Positions 49,501 through 55,010 of a stretch of 64,000 nt of DNA are shown piece by piece (the first letter of the stretch is position 1; the number at the start of each line of letters is the position of its first letter). Source of the stretch: Trichobilharzia regenti. Its lineage: Eukaryota > Platyhelminthes > Trematoda > Strigeidida > Schistosomatidae. The position numbers and the translations under genes are program-made. The stretch is taken from assembly GCA_944472135.2 (NCBI GenBank), contig OX235264.1, positions 92,018,319-92,082,318 on the forward strand, in the 5' to 3' direction. Under the pieces are notes generated by a model. That model saw only the letters and a program-made list of their open reading frames with translations. It did no database searches and was not told the origin of the DNA.

Positions 49501-50065
49501 ACCAAAGATAGGACTAGACATATAACAATAGATACTGACTAGCATCCAATCAAAAATATTCAGTACAGTCCTACAGGAGGTCAATCACCAGCCAGAACAG
49601 CTCAGTGGTGACAACGTCTCTGACTGCAGCCTTCACTGGGTGACGTAGGTTCGAATCTCAGGAGGCACATGAGCTCCTTCAAGATTGCAGATACCGCCTT
49701 GTTGACTGGTGAATGCCAACTAGCACGAAAACTAGGTCGAGAAAGGCTTCCTGTGGCCGATCGCCTTCAACCATCTAATACCCAACAAACTTCATTATTA
49801 ACCTTCAAAGATTGTTTTCCATGGATTTTTTTTTACGCCTAATACTTCTTTTTTTCCACATTCTAATTATGTATAGATAAGAATTAAAGTGGTGACTGGT
49901 TTCGGTGGACGTGATGTTCAATTAGAAATACCCTTTATCTTGTGTCATCCACGTAAAGAACAAGAAGTAGTGAAAGCTGAAGCATCAACCAACGATTTAG
50001 TCATTGAAAAGTTTAAACGACCAAAAGCAAAACGTTTAGTATCTGAAGATGTCGATAGCAATTGA
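24999..50065 (+). CDS. Beta-arrestin-type arrestin gene (five exons)
   Basis: Exons 24999-25304, 37680-37823, 41449-41712, 45603-45875 and 49877-50065 join in phase 0 to a 391-residue protein, close to the usual 380-420 for arrestins. Arrestins bind phosphorylated, active G-protein-coupled receptors, uncouple them from G proteins and act as signalling and endocytic adaptors. Visible hallmarks: the N-terminal Lys pair (VYKKNSPNNK), RDIFDDLQSVDPIEGVV, a finger-loop-like YGEQQLD, the gate and polar-core segment LALDGKLKHHDTNLASST, and the C-domain GRDVQLEIPFILCHP. The C-tail is short and no LIEF/LIELD-type clathrin box is seen; an AP2-like basic/aromatic segment (VIEKFKRPKAKRL) remains. Introns total about 24 kb and are filled with transposons. 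Visual versus non-visual type is inferred. Confidence 0.93.
25466..25570. repeat. Single arm of the fold-back element
   Basis: TGGTGAACCATCTAGTGG, GCAGCCACACTGTAAAC and GTGAACCAAAGAAAGGACTA match the right half of the element at 2067-2258 and the fold-back at 49.2 kb. Confidence 0.5.
25585..25795 (-). mobile_element. PLE P2 terminal repeat fragment
   Basis: Shares with 53905-54260 and the inverted copy at 54880-54990 the block GATATTG.TGTTTTTACTGA, CGTTTCGCTATTTAATGC, ..AACAGCTT.ATCAAAG. On the minus strand this is TTGATGA, a GCTGTTAGC....AAATAGC hairpin and GAAATGTC, a hammerhead-like layout. Confidence 0.6.
25808..25992 (+). repeat. tRNA-derived SINE-A (CR1-type tail)
   Basis: Intact head GTGCGTCGGTGGCACAGTGG with box B GGTTCAATCCCC and closing CGACGCAC, body with ATTTGGGCTACTGATATC, tail CTGAAAATTCCATACTTGTA ending in AAGAAAAAA. 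Confidence 0.85.
26080..26435. repeat. SINE-H inverted pair (decayed)
   Basis: Minus-strand copy to about 26230 (CAAATCCAGGACGTTCCAGT) followed head-to-head by a plus-strand copy (TGTAACCGGCAGGTGTTGGG, TTCGAACCCC). The plus copy keeps CTGCCGAAGAGTC, AAATTAGGAC and GAAAC of the hammerhead block. Ends in AACTGATATCAAT-like termini at both sides. Confidence 0.7.
26505..27115 (-). mobile_element. CR1-like retrotransposon endonuclease fragment
   Basis: Minus-strand frames give an apurinic-like endonuclease: VATFIHSKWSISNKVCFK in one frame, YKFIYISNVYVSPGC, SLSIVTGDFNSCDHSF (the GDFN metal-site motif), then NFATHLGKTLDLVFIND (usually TR....LDLV.TN). It ends next to a CR1 3' tip with (ATT)n at 26505, so the RT is deleted. 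At least one frameshift near 26780. Confidence 0.75.
27352..27690 (-). repeat. SINE-H copy with short inverted end
   Basis: Nearly full-length minus copy (CCCAGGACCTTCCGGTTAC, CGAGTATTTGTCCTCACAC). Its minus strand keeps the whole hammerhead block: GTACTG stem, ATGAAGA core, GTCC/GGAC hairpin, GAAAC, ACAGCTGT. The last 35 bases (TAACTAATGTCAGCTCATGA) are an inverted copy of the opposite terminus. Confidence 0.8.
27737..27930. mobile_element. PLE P3 terminal fragment
   Basis: On the minus strand CTGAAGATGTTGTCCATGA, GGACACCGAAAAC (27767-27737) has a hammerhead-like layout; 40 bases away the plus strand carries the sister block CTGAAGATGTCTAGACGG. The flanking TCTCAGTTAA...CAATGCATCTGGGCTACAAA resembles the P3 ends at 33.6-34.0 kb. 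It is thus a small inverted arrangement. Confidence 0.5.
28000..28205 (-). mobile_element. PLE P4 terminal arm
   Basis: Contains, inverted, the same sequence as 30955-31055 (AACTATTGAAATATAATTA) and as 29296-29480. The minus strand shows CCTGAAAAAGTTCTGACC, GCCGAACGCTGGAAAC, a decayed version of the hammerhead-like block at 29318. Confidence 0.6.
28246..28432 (+). repeat. tRNA-derived SINE-A (CR1-type tail)
   Basis: Head TGCGTCGGTGGTACGGTGG, hairpin GACCATGTATATGGTC, box B GGTTCGAGCCC, closing CCGACGCA, body ATTTGGGCTACTGATATC and tail TAAAAATTCCATACCTATAC ending in a poly-A-like run. Confidence 0.85.
28455..28770 (-). mobile_element. PLE P6 terminal arm (solo)
   Basis: The same sequence as the inverted arm of the PLE at 39330-41284: GAGGTAAGATGTGAGAAAAT, AAAAGGACATATTCATGG, AATGAAGACCACTAAACCAA. 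On its left it extends through GTAATGTATTTGCACAACAC as the right arm of that element does. No coding part is attached. Confidence 0.7.
28787..28975 (-). repeat. tRNA-derived SINE-A, minus orientation
   Basis: Mirror orientation of the copy at 28246: GCACACCTGATATC body, box B complement GGCTCGAACCCC, hairpin GACCATGTGCATGGTC, end CACTGTGCCACCGACGCA. The acceptor-like ends TGCGTCGG/.CGACGCA(C) are nearly perfect. Confidence 0.85.
29112..29290. repeat. (GT)n and (TA)n microsatellites
   Basis: A GTGT run at about 29112-29133 and a long TA run at 29217-29287 with a CA interruption. Confidence 0.9.
29296..29480 (+). mobile_element. PLE P4 terminal repeat with hammerhead-like block
   Basis: At 29318-29351 the plus strand reads CTGAAGA, A, then a perfect 6-bp hairpin GTTCGG/CCGAAC, then GAAACGTT. 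This matches the CUGANGA...GAAA layout of hammerhead ribozymes apart from one extra A. The following 120 bases recur inverted at 28000-28205. Confidence 0.55.
29528..30495 (-). mobile_element. PLE fragment with inverted arm (GIY-YIG part)
   Basis: The minus strand from about 29935 to 29540 encodes the endonuclease: CPTKYVGQTSRSYKI, VNERKRLTKGQP, then LNMHGTKTTIS, with stops. 30325-30495 is an inverted copy of the terminal 29528-29700 (both carry ATGAATG.ACAAAACGTGAAC or its complement). The layout repeats that of the P1 element on a smaller scale. Confidence 0.75.
30505..30880. repeat. SINE-H inverted pair
   Basis: Minus copy to about 30750 followed by a 5'-shortened plus copy. The plus copy has GTACTGCC, GATGA, TTCCCAAACTAGGAT, GAAAC and GGCAGTAC, so stem I is fully complementary. 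Both ends read GATTGATATCAGTTAGAGAA or its complement, a terminus subtype shared with 33105 and 60640. Confidence 0.75.
30950..31058 (+). mobile_element. PLE P4 distal arm
   Basis: Inverted counterpart of 28000-28100 (GGCAGTAATTTTGTTCGAAA, then ATTACCAATAAAAAAAACTT). Together the two bracket about 3 kb that contains nested SINEs and PLE arms. Confidence 0.55.
31150..32010 (+). mobile_element. PLE P1 fragment (GIY-YIG and 3' end)
   Basis: After a G9-10 run, the sequence follows P1: CATCTGAGACACTCACTACG, TTCAAACCTACAAACTCACT, AATTTACAAAATACCTTGCA, the endonuclease region with many indels, and the 3' terminus ATGATTATGAGCAGTAATAA, CTCTAAACGTGGTCATCAGT. Older than the copy at 18843. Confidence 0.8.
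32295..32420 (+). repeat. SINE-H, internally deleted
   Basis: Begins like full copies (CGGGTGTGAGGACAAATACT) then jumps from the box-A region to the 3' end (CAATGGTTCTCTAATCGATA). Confidence 0.6.
32690..32915 (+). mobile_element. PLE GIY-YIG fragment
   Basis: Plus-strand pieces IVHSYIGRTTQQAYCLLPEH, CPVWLVKGV and SINSSILSTHLLATDHK correspond to the YIG, EH.P.WL and SSI..HL..T.H blocks of PLE endonucleases. It is a fragment of a family different from P1. Confidence 0.65.
32925..33060 (-). mobile_element. PLE P1 3' terminus
   Basis: GTGCACTGTGGTAGAGTATA, then ATGTTTACTGATGACGTTTC and GAGCACAATTTATTGCTCAT are the P1 end in minus orientation, as at 18843. Confidence 0.75.
33105..33370 (-). repeat. 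SINE-H, minus orientation
   Basis: GAATTGATATCAGTTAGAAA terminus, GACAGCTGTTTCATCCTAGT (hammerhead block, complement), GGGGTTCGAACCCAGGGCAT (box B) and GGACATACATCCTCACACTT at the other end. Confidence 0.8.
33573..34002. mobile_element. PLE P3 inverted-repeat end structure
   Basis: Arms 33573-33754 and 33821-34002 are near-perfect inverted copies, separated by about 66 bases. Each arm holds the block CTGAAGATGTCGTCCAG.AA, GACGATGAAAGC (minus at 33650-33621, plus at 33914-33943), with the CUGANGA...GAAA layout. Sequence beyond the arms (CAAATCATCCACCTGAG) recurs at 57290. Confidence 0.75.
34195..34900 (-). mobile_element. PLE P5 fragment (GIY-YIG and 3' end)
   Basis: The frame 34629-34895 encodes CSYGAGYIGRIKRTLSKCIS, EHYQALLSK, SSSIFEHLVNSSH, then FKIIYKGRRNGAKGIRFHLL, i.e. 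an intact-looking endonuclease tail with YIGR and EH. The 3' region to 34195 ends in CTCTGAAGATGATTTAGTCG, ATAAAGAAAAT, again CUGANGA...GAAA-like. Confidence 0.8.
34985..35262 (+). repeat. SINE-H, full-length with best hammerhead fold
   Basis: Box A TGGCTTAACGG (near 35093) and box B GGGTTTGAACC (near 35136) resemble an internal Pol III promoter. Then stem I GTACTG (35157-35162), core ATGAAGA, stem II GTCC/GGAC with loop CAAACTA, GAA, palindromic ACAGCTGT (35188-35195) and C, and TAGTAC (35197-35202) closing stem I. It ends TCAGCTCATGATGAAATCCT. The core deviates from CUGANGA at its first position (A for C). Confidence 0.85.
35265..35480 (-). mobile_element. PLE fragments
   Basis: GTGGAGATGATTTCACAGAT resembles the P5 3' end; 35340-35480 (ATCTCTGACGAATTCTTTTG, AGTAGTTGTTG) matches the minus-strand PLE coding region at 30145-30310. 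Confidence 0.55.
36012..36351 (-). mobile_element. Solo-LTR-like insertion with 5-bp TSD
   Basis: GCCTC lies directly outside both ends (36007-36011 and 36352-36356). Removing the block and one GCCTC restores the RTE endonuclease frame KWRRSLLD exactly, which proves an insertion. On the minus strand it starts TGATATATATCC and ends TACATTATA; there are no terminal inverted repeats, and a 5-bp TSD plus 340-base length suit a solo LTR. Confidence 0.65.
36352..37102 (-). CDS. RTE-clade AP-like endonuclease (interrupted)
   Basis: Open frame from 37102 with ATG. Motifs: VCVGTWNVRTM (metal-site Asn), LGKCESRWNGSG (Glu), VIYSGH, VDIMMSP, SIIQCYAPTN, IKIIMGDMNLKVG (Asp, Asn) and NQIDFISISRKWR. The reading continues past the inserted block as RRSLLDTKV, EVNVGSDHYLVQG, which supplies the last catalytic SDH motif (near 35945-35975). 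Apart from the insertion this domain looks uninterrupted. It would nick target DNA in cis for reverse transcription. Confidence 0.8.
37680..37823 (+). CDS. Arrestin exon 2
   Basis: Acceptor TTATTAG ends at 37679 and donor GTAACT starts at 37824. Encodes KRLIERFGDEALPFHFTLP then HDIPASITLQ and ends CGIEYVLQ, matching the arrestin N-domain ERL..KLG..A.PF.F..P..LP.SVTLQ...CG..Y.V. 48 codons, phase 0. Confidence 0.95.
37985..38400 (-). mobile_element. Possible PLE 5' coding fragment
   Basis: A 112-codon minus frame (38075-38413) includes LPEVNTELNFLKRCIDKHEY and HLNHIYPNSKTLKHHT, reminiscent of the N-terminal part of some PLE proteins. Weak call; it may be another repeat. Confidence 0.3.
38401..38860 (-). 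mobile_element. RTE-like 3' end fragment
   Basis: On the minus strand it resembles the RTE 3' end (complements of CACACGATCTCCTCCCATTT and GTTTCCACTCAAACCATTGC). A different subfamily from 22590. Confidence 0.6.
39075..39310 (+). mobile_element. RTE-like 3' tip
   Basis: GTGCTGTTGAAGCCTCATGT followed by TCC..TCGGATCC and an AATAATATTAAT tail resembles RTE 3' ends; upstream is decayed. Confidence 0.45.
39330..41284 (+). mobile_element. Penelope-like element P6 with inverted arms and TSD
   Basis: The 12-bp AAAGTGCAGAAA occurs just outside both ends (39318-39329 and 41285-41296). Arms of about 230 bases (39360-39593 and 40902-41133) are near-identical inverted copies; the right arm continues about 150 bases further. 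Between them is a 5'-truncated PLE: FFDINSLFTNVPLL, GSPLGPLLADICM, YRRYTDDIVIISDK (YTDD), SFLDTLLSRR (39761-40255), then after a frameshift TLVDNNYPNKFIRR, KPFGYAKNDVTSHCIYQFE, and YTYIGGTHRSLQVR, the GIY-YIG endonuclease, which breaks near 40753. Confidence 0.85.
41449..41712 (+). CDS. Arrestin exon 3
   Basis: Acceptor AAACAG ends at 41448; donor GTAAGT starts at 41713. Encodes IFAGETAQSTSSKRNTISL, AIRRLTLAVPKLDADVYTK, then LQITATLPKEIFFHGESIEI and ends VVRRLKLQ. The AIRR position corresponds to the phosphate-sensor Arg region (V.LVIRKVQ in animals), and EIFFHGE to the C-domain ...ELYYHGEP. 88 codons, phase 0. Confidence 0.95.
41881..42009 (+). other. Open stretch after exon 3, possible alternative terminal exon
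   Basis: An acceptor-like CGTTTGTAG ends at 41880 and a phase-0 frame of 42 codons follows: GFVYTNLHVSEEVITLEEQ, KEERVRDFLNIHQKAYVQR, EQMF then TAA. It is in phase with arrestin exon 3 but is not arrestin-like; splicing to it would cut the C-domain. Could equally be a pseudogene scrap. Confidence 0.25.
42247..42471 (-). repeat. tRNA-derived SINE-A (RTE-type tail), minus orientation
   Basis: Tail complement CTTCACGTTCCCCAGTGGAA at the left and tRNA-like head complement ending GCTATGCCACCGACGCAC at the right; hairpin GACCATGTGCATGGTC. Flanked by (TA)n on both sides. Confidence 0.85.
42722..43362. repeat. SINE-H inverted pair
   Basis: Minus copy 42722-43010 and plus copy 43060-43362 head-to-head, about 50 bases apart. 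Both keep the repeat's outer ends (ATTTCATCATGA / TCATCATCAAT-like) and the tRNA-like boxes; hammerhead blocks are decayed (CTGAATAGCCGG, GGACGAAGCG). Confidence 0.75.
43660..44365 (+). mobile_element. CR1-like retrotransposon 3' region
   Basis: Parallels 16030-17065 in order (CACCCCTACTCC..., GCACCTCATCAGGTAG, AAACCAAGTACATAATGG) and ends GTTGAAAATTCCGTACTAAT, CTATTTTGGAATAAAGTATT, (ATT)n. No ORF remains. Confidence 0.65.
44385..45540 (+). mobile_element. RTE-like retrotransposon, RT to 3' end
   Basis: Frames: NAFNSVDREV near 44398; IIMYFIQRLYDNTACRIIHN, ESFEVKTGVSQAGCLLSPM at 44454-44600; LDFFDDKCLISHKMEDMQVT (the FADD-like site is FFDD) near 44690; SLKSVWR at 44995; then the 3' domain and TAGGAACTAAAGGAAACAAT. 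Premature stops make it inactive. Belongs to the family at 14190 and 46580. Confidence 0.85.
45603..45875 (+). CDS. Arrestin exon 4 (C-domain with gate segment)
   Basis: Acceptor TTTTTAG ends at 45602; donor GTATGT starts at 45876. Encodes VIQTVEITLFKQRTTRCT, GFPIESQTAGWSQSYHLRP, then GLALDGKLKHHDTNLASST and ends SMGIVVQYM. The strongest arrestin signature in the window: LALDGKLKHEDTNLASS is nearly invariant in the family and includes the polar-core Asp. 91 codons, phase 0. Confidence 0.97.
45965..46092 (-). repeat. SINE-H 3' half
   Basis: GCATTCATTATGAGCTGACA to ATTCGAATCCAGGACCTTTT; truncated after box B. Confidence 0.65.
46138..46506. repeat. (TGAC)n and (TA)n tracts with non-coding spacer
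   Basis: A short TGACTGACTGAC run at about 46140-46160 and a TA run at 46463-46506. Confidence 0.8.
46580..47420 (+). mobile_element. RTE-like 3' end fragment
   Basis: Same order of landmarks as 44700-45540: AGCAACAAGTTGGCAGAAGA, ATGAAGATTCCTGCCCGACA, GGACGGAACTGACGGGGATA, CGATCGCTCGAGTGGAACTC, GGGACTAAAGGAAACAATAA. Confidence 0.8.
47800..48170 (-). mobile_element. RTE-like 3' end fragment
   Basis: ATTGTTCCTCAAAGTTCTAA, AATATAAGGCTCC and CCCATTCAAGTTCCACTTGA are complements of the RTE 3' end. Decayed. Confidence 0.6.
48955..49165 (+). repeat. Sm-alpha-like repeat with decayed hammerhead
   Basis: Contains CGACAAATCCCAAGTAGG, ATGAAATACGCGTCC, TAGATTCCACTGTTA (49081-49130). This follows the schistosome Sm-alpha hammerhead closely (stem II TCCCAA..AGGA, GAAA, CGCGTC cleavage triplet, GGATTCCACTGC), but the CUGAUGA core is lost. 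A more degenerate relative lies at about 48280-48400 (TGTTCTGAATTCCACCGCTA). Spacer sequences between the two show nothing. Confidence 0.55.
49205..49795. repeat. Fold-back element with SINE-C inverted pair
   Basis: Outer arms 49210-49300 (TGATTGAACACTAGTCAGTG, CTTTGGTGCAGACTGAATTC) and 49495-49560 (complement, ending CATCCAATCAAAAAT) flank a minus SINE-C (about 49369-49490). A plus SINE-C follows at 49568-49795, with box A GCTCAGTGGTGACAACG and box B GGTTCGAATCTC. Confidence 0.6.
49877..50065 (+). CDS. Arrestin exon 5 (stop codon)
   Basis: Acceptor TGTATAG ends at 49876; frame IRIKVVTGFGGRDVQLEIP then FILCHPRKEQE, ASTNDLVIEKFKRPKAKRL, VSEDVDSN and TGA at 50063-50065. The VKVKLVVS.GG..V.L.LPF.LMHPKP equivalent is clear. 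Only about 35 residues follow FILCHP, much shorter than vertebrate beta-arrestin tails. Confidence 0.95.
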   Translation: MRIKVVTGFGGRDVQLEIPFILCHPRKEQEVVKAEASTNDLVIEKFKRPKAKRLVSEDVDSN

Positions 50066-50454
50066 TCCATGATCTTCAGTTCATTTATATACATACACAT
50101 ATCCATACATACACTTAAGTCATTTTAGTAAGCGATAAAAAATTGTGATCTGTCGACATTATATAATTGTAAAGGCATAACACAATTTAAAACATAAATT
50201 TGCCAACTACTTATGAGTAGGGGAAATAATTTATCATAAAATAATATTAATTTGTCTGTTGTTTAATTCAGTTTTCAAAAATATAATGTGTATTTGAAAA
50301 CAAAACATATCGTTCTATTTGTATAAATAGCTTTGATAAGCCTCAAAGTACTGAATTTAAGCAAACTAATACAGACTGATGGACAAAAATGAGAAGTGTT
50401 CAATACTTTTTGAATGATTTGTACTTCCGTACTTATTGCACTACTTTTATTTGT

Positions 50455-51240
50455 TTTTGTTCGATTGGGTTCCAAGTAGAACATAGGGCTTCAACAACAC
50501 AGCTCCATTTCATTCTTTTCTCTACGGTGTTGTTCATAAGCTTTCATCTCCTCCAGCTCATACGACCTCCTACAAATGTCACCCTCAGCCGCCACACTCG
50601 TCATTTCCGATTCTTGTCACAATTGAGCAATGGGCTGGCGAGCAATGTCATTCGACAATTTCTTCAGTATATGGCCTGTTCGTCTCCATTTACTTCAGCT
50701 GAACTATTGAGCAGGAGGTTCTTGGTTGTTTTGCTGCCTACCAGATCTTTTTGTTGCTAATTCTTTCCGGCTGACCATTTGATCTTCAGTATGGTGTGCC
50801 AGAGAAGGCAGTCGTTGATAAGAATTTACAGTCTGTTAAAAATGCCCAGTGTTGATTTCTGACGCATATAGAAGAACTGACTGACTCGATACTTGTGTTG
50901 AAAACCCGAGTTTTTTTTCCTTATGCGGTCTGGAGATTTCATCAATGATTTCAGAATGATGATTTTCTCTCACTCGCCATTCCAACTGCGGTTTTGGACA
51001 TCTTCATTCGTGGCATGTTTCTATGGTTGAAACGATGCTGTCATAGAAATGAAACAGATGGCTTCCAATAGATTTCTTCCTTTGAGAGTTATGGATGTTT
51101 GATGCTAATGTGTTGGCTAGCTACCTGCGTCATCTCTTGTTTCTCTGTTCATACTTGAAGTCCTGTCTTCTCTGTGTCTTCTGCTAAGTTGTTAGTTTTC
51201 GGCAGTTGGTCTTCATGTCTGCGTGACATTAAATATAAAT
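50455..51240 (-). mobile_element. RTE-like 3' end
   Basis: Starts 390 bases after the arrestin stop, so the arrestin 3' UTR is probably short or runs into this element. Plus-strand landmarks are complements of RTE: GAACATAGGGCTTCAACAAC, TCACCCTCAGCCGCCACACT, CAGTATGGTGTGCCAGAGAA. Confidence 0.7.
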
Positions 51241-51294
51241 CATCAGTCTAATGTATCACTATCTGCTCGCTCCCATGCACAAATGTCCGCATAA

Positions 51295-51612
51295 TGCAAT
51301 CCACCACAGTTAGAAAACATCTTATTTCCCATCTAATTGTATTTTATCAATAACACTCGTATTATTATTTCTGAATGCCCATTATCACATATTGAATTTT
51401 ATTCAAATATCTGGTCAATTCCACACATGTATATAAATGAAGGAAAAAGTTGTGTGAATAACTTGATATGATTATGAGCAGTAACAATTTGTGCTCAAGA
51501 CGTGGTTATCAGTTAATATTACTGTACACCACTGTGTGATTTATCAAAATAAAATCTTATCTATAATGGAGTTATACTCAACCACAGTGTCCACGTCTTA
51601 TACTTATATGAA
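51295..51612 (+). mobile_element. PLE P1 3' terminus
   Basis: TCTTATTTCCCATCTAATTG, ATGATTATGAGCAGTAACAA, CTCAAGACGTGGTTATCAGT, ATAATGGAGTTATACTCAAC: the non-coding end of P1 only. Confidence 0.75.
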
Positions 51613-52639
51613 TTAACTAGTAATCAAACAAACTATGACCGCATCGATATATATCCCACCCCGAAAGAGTGAACATTTTGACTTATTTCACCTGAGTATC
51701 GATTGGTCTCAAACATCGGTTAGACAAAGACTTCAACAACAAAAATCTGTTCATTAGCTGTCAGAAGTATTATTGGCTTAAGCGCTGTACATTCAGACAA
51801 TGAATCCCAGATTCGAATCCTGCTCCAAACTTACTCCAGCCTGTGCAACTGGGTAAGACTATCAGTCCTCACACACACATTAAATGTGTCTAACAGCCTG
51901 GTAAATGAGACATCTATTCTAGATAGTGACAGAAGGTAACAGACCTTTTTAGCCAGCCACATCAAAAGTCGACTAGACCAGTGGAAAGTAAATTGTTCTG
52001 ATTGGTTGGTGGTCGTCCCAAGGTTAAAGAATGAGAGAAAGACATTGTCCAATGAGGTTATTTCATGTCCATATCGTAAATTAGATCTAAATTTGAGGAA
52101 TAAAACACTTTTACCTGTACAGCCAGCCATTGATTTAAATTTGAATTTTGGCCGCTTCTTATCACCAACGCATTGCTGATCAACACATTCTCAGAAATGT
52201 AATGAAAACCCACTTTTATCACTTTATTAGATGCATGAACCTACAAGAATAGACATGTGAAGATCTGTTTCACATCAAAATACATAAAGAATCGACACCA
52301 TTTGGAGAACCACTGAACTACCAAACTATACTGAATAGATATTTGATCTGACTTTGAGATCGATCATCAGTACGCAAGCATGATCCTATCGGGAATACAA
52401 CCCATGACATCACCTGGCAGTTGTGTTTTATATCGCCAGTAAGCAAAAGTCAGAATACATGGGTTATTCGTTGCCATCCCACTGTATAATCTTAAGGTCA
52501 TAGGTTCAATTCCACGCTGATGGGAGCATAGGTCCCCCTGTGAAAGAATAACAACTGCCATATTTCTTGACCTGAAGGCAGAATCCCACTCCGTCAACCG
52601 AGGGGTACTATGGAAATGTTTGTTGATGAAAGGAGTGCA
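51613..52639. other. Intergenic stretch, nothing firm
   Basis: A box-B-like GGTTCAATTCC at about 52503 may mark another SINE; otherwise no recognised feature. Confidence 0.3.
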
Positions 52640-53480
52640 GGCAAAGCACATATCACTAATCAAGACACCCTAATCGAATTCACACAGCCGCTTAACAGCT
52701 TACGGAGGGTTGTCATCCGACGTCATGACAGCCAGTGATGTCCATCAGAGATGCCCACTGACCTGACCTCTGGAACTAATCCTAAATGAATTCAGCAACT
52801 TATGGATTGGCTTGTTACCAGAGTATAGTCTTGTCGATTTAGAATATACAGACAATATAGTCCTCCCTCCTAAGTAAAGATGTTGACAAAATGCAGTCTC
52901 CTGAACACCTTGGGCTGCAATCTTCGAATGTTTGGCATGCGACTTAATTCTGCTTAAAGATACTGAGTGAAGTGGTAGAGCATGTTGACTGCTTTATTTA
53001 TTTGGGAAGCTGCATCAGCCAGTGCCGGTGGGTCCATCACTGAAGAAATCCCAGCACGGATACAAAATGCTCATGTGGCATTCGCCAACCTATATCCTAT
53101 CTGGCGTAGAAATGATGTCCAGCTGTTTATCGATTAAAGGACGTGCGCACTGCCCACCAGTTCCTTCCATCCTCCTCCTTTATGGGTGTGAGTGAGACAT
53201 GACTACTGAAAGTTGAAGACGCGAAATAACTACCTCTTTTTAATCATAAATGCCCCCATTCTATGTCACGTTTTAGGTGAGTAACATCGAGGTTAGGCGT
53301 CGAGTGTTCGGGGTGGTTAGAAGAGGAAATCAATAGATGAGGTTGTGAAGTTATATCAATTGAGATGGCTACAAAAACATGTTACATAAGCCTTACTATC
53401 GTCTCCCTCGACGAGCAATGTTTGCTGACCTAGGATCAAGTTCGCGAAAAGGAGCTAGCGGTGGTCACACGAAAACATGG
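52640..53480 (+). mobile_element. Non-LTR retrotransposon RT C-terminal part
   Basis: Plus-strand pieces: EYTDNIVLPP near 52845, GCNLRMFGMRLNSA, FIYLGSCISQC, SITEEIPARIQNAHVAFANL, SNIEVRRRVFGVV, IDEVVKLYQLRWLQKH, RLPRRAMFADLGSS. This is the palm end and the thumb/post-RT region of an RTE-like element distinct from the family at 22590. Many stops. Confidence 0.75.
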
Positions 53481-53559
53481 AATTAGTCAATCAAATCCGT
53501 AATCTGATGCTTACTAGCGACTGTTTCTATTCAGGTAGCTAACCTAGGGTTCTGGTGGG

Positions 53560-53868
53560 AAGCCGTGACCAGTAGGGTACAGAAGTTAGAAGATGAGGGA
53601 GTAACTTATCAAAGAAGACATTACGAAATGGTCACGCTATGTCGTGAATTGGCAGAAGTTAGATTTCAAGAACCATTGGATCGGGTCCCAGTGGCTCAAT
53701 GGTCTACGAGCTCACGTTGTAACCAGAAGGTCCTGGGTTCCAACCCTGACGGCGGGTGCGTACTGTCGAAGAGTCTCAAACTAGGATGAAACAGCTGTCC
53801 AGTACTCCCGAGTTTTCCAGTGGTTTTCCAACTGATGTCAGCTCATGATGAAATCCTCCATGCAATCA
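53560..53868 (+). repeat. SINE-H, full-length
   Basis: Box A TGGCTCAATGG and box B GGGTTCCAACCC are close to consensus. Hammerhead block: GTACTG (53760-53765), TCGAAGA, GTCT/GGAT hairpin with loop CAAACTA, GAA, ACAGCTGT, C, CAGTAC. Stem I is perfectly complementary. Confidence 0.85.
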
Positions 53869-53904
53869 AACAAATTCCCTACCAAACCAATACTAGAAAA
53901 TCCG

Positions 53905-55010
53905 TAACAGTTCATTATAATAAAGGCGTTTTTTTGTATTCCCCAGTGAATAAATGAAAAACAAAACGATATTGTTGTTTTTACTGACGTTTCACTATTT
54001 TTAATGCTGGTGCTAACAGCTTTATCAAAGTCGTGATATTAAACCAGAATTTACAAAATCTCAGTTCATATATAACAACTTAATAATTATTTCACATCAT
54101 GGGGTCATTCTTCCGTTGTCAAATTGGCCAATTGGTACAGATAACAAAATCAGGTGTACATTATAATAAACTTTTTTTGTATTTCTCAATGAATGAAAAA
54201 CAAAACGATATTGTTGTTTTTACTGACGTTTCGCTATTTAATGCAAATAGCTTTCTCAAAGTATTATTAAACCGGATTTCACATCGGACAAACATCTGGA
54301 GAAGTCAAAATCAGAAGAAATGAACACCGTAGAGCATCTCTTCTACCACCAAGAAATCCAAATGAACTAGAAAAACTTGAAAAATCATCAGCCAAAGGTC
54401 TACATGCTATAGAATCAGACCACAAAATTGATTTTGACAATATTGAAATAATCCATAAAAACTTCAGAAATCATAAAGAACATCTAATGTCAGAAGTACT
54501 TCATATCAAGTGGAATCCAAATTGCCTGACGAATAGGAAGTGGCAAAATCAACACAAATGTGATAAGCAAGTTGACTATGTAAGCACACACTACTTTTAT
54601 AATTTTACACACTGATAAAATCCAACAATCTACACTTCATTTTGTTATCTTTACCAAATCACCAACTTGACAACCAAAAATGACCCCAGACTAACGAACG
54701 ATGATCAAGTTAGTAAACTTTGTTTTGATATAATAACAGATATACTATTACCTTTGATATTTGGCTTGAACGATCTTCATTGTTATTTTGACTTTCAATA
54801 TGTCCTTTTAAGTTGAACTAAGTCTATATTTTTCTCACCCCTTAACTCTTTGTTATATATATGCTGAGATTTTGTAAATTCCGGTTTAATAATACACTTT
54901 GATAAAGCTATTAGCATTAAATAGCGAAACGTCAGTAAAAACAATATCGTTTTGTTTTTCATTCATTGGGAAATACAAAAACCTCTATTATAATGAATAT
55001 CATATACGCA
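53905..55010 (+). mobile_element. Penelope-like element P2, GIY-YIG part with repeated ends
   Basis: Two direct copies of the terminal block (53915-54080 and 54150-54260) precede the coding part; an inverted copy lies at 54875-54990. 54280-54570 reads FHIGQTSGEVKIRRNEHRRA, SLLPPRNPNELEKLEK, SSAKGLHAIESDHKIDFDNI, EIIHKNFRNHKEHLMSEVLH, an uninterrupted endonuclease tail. Region 54700-54850 resembles P6 arm sequence. Confidence 0.8.
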
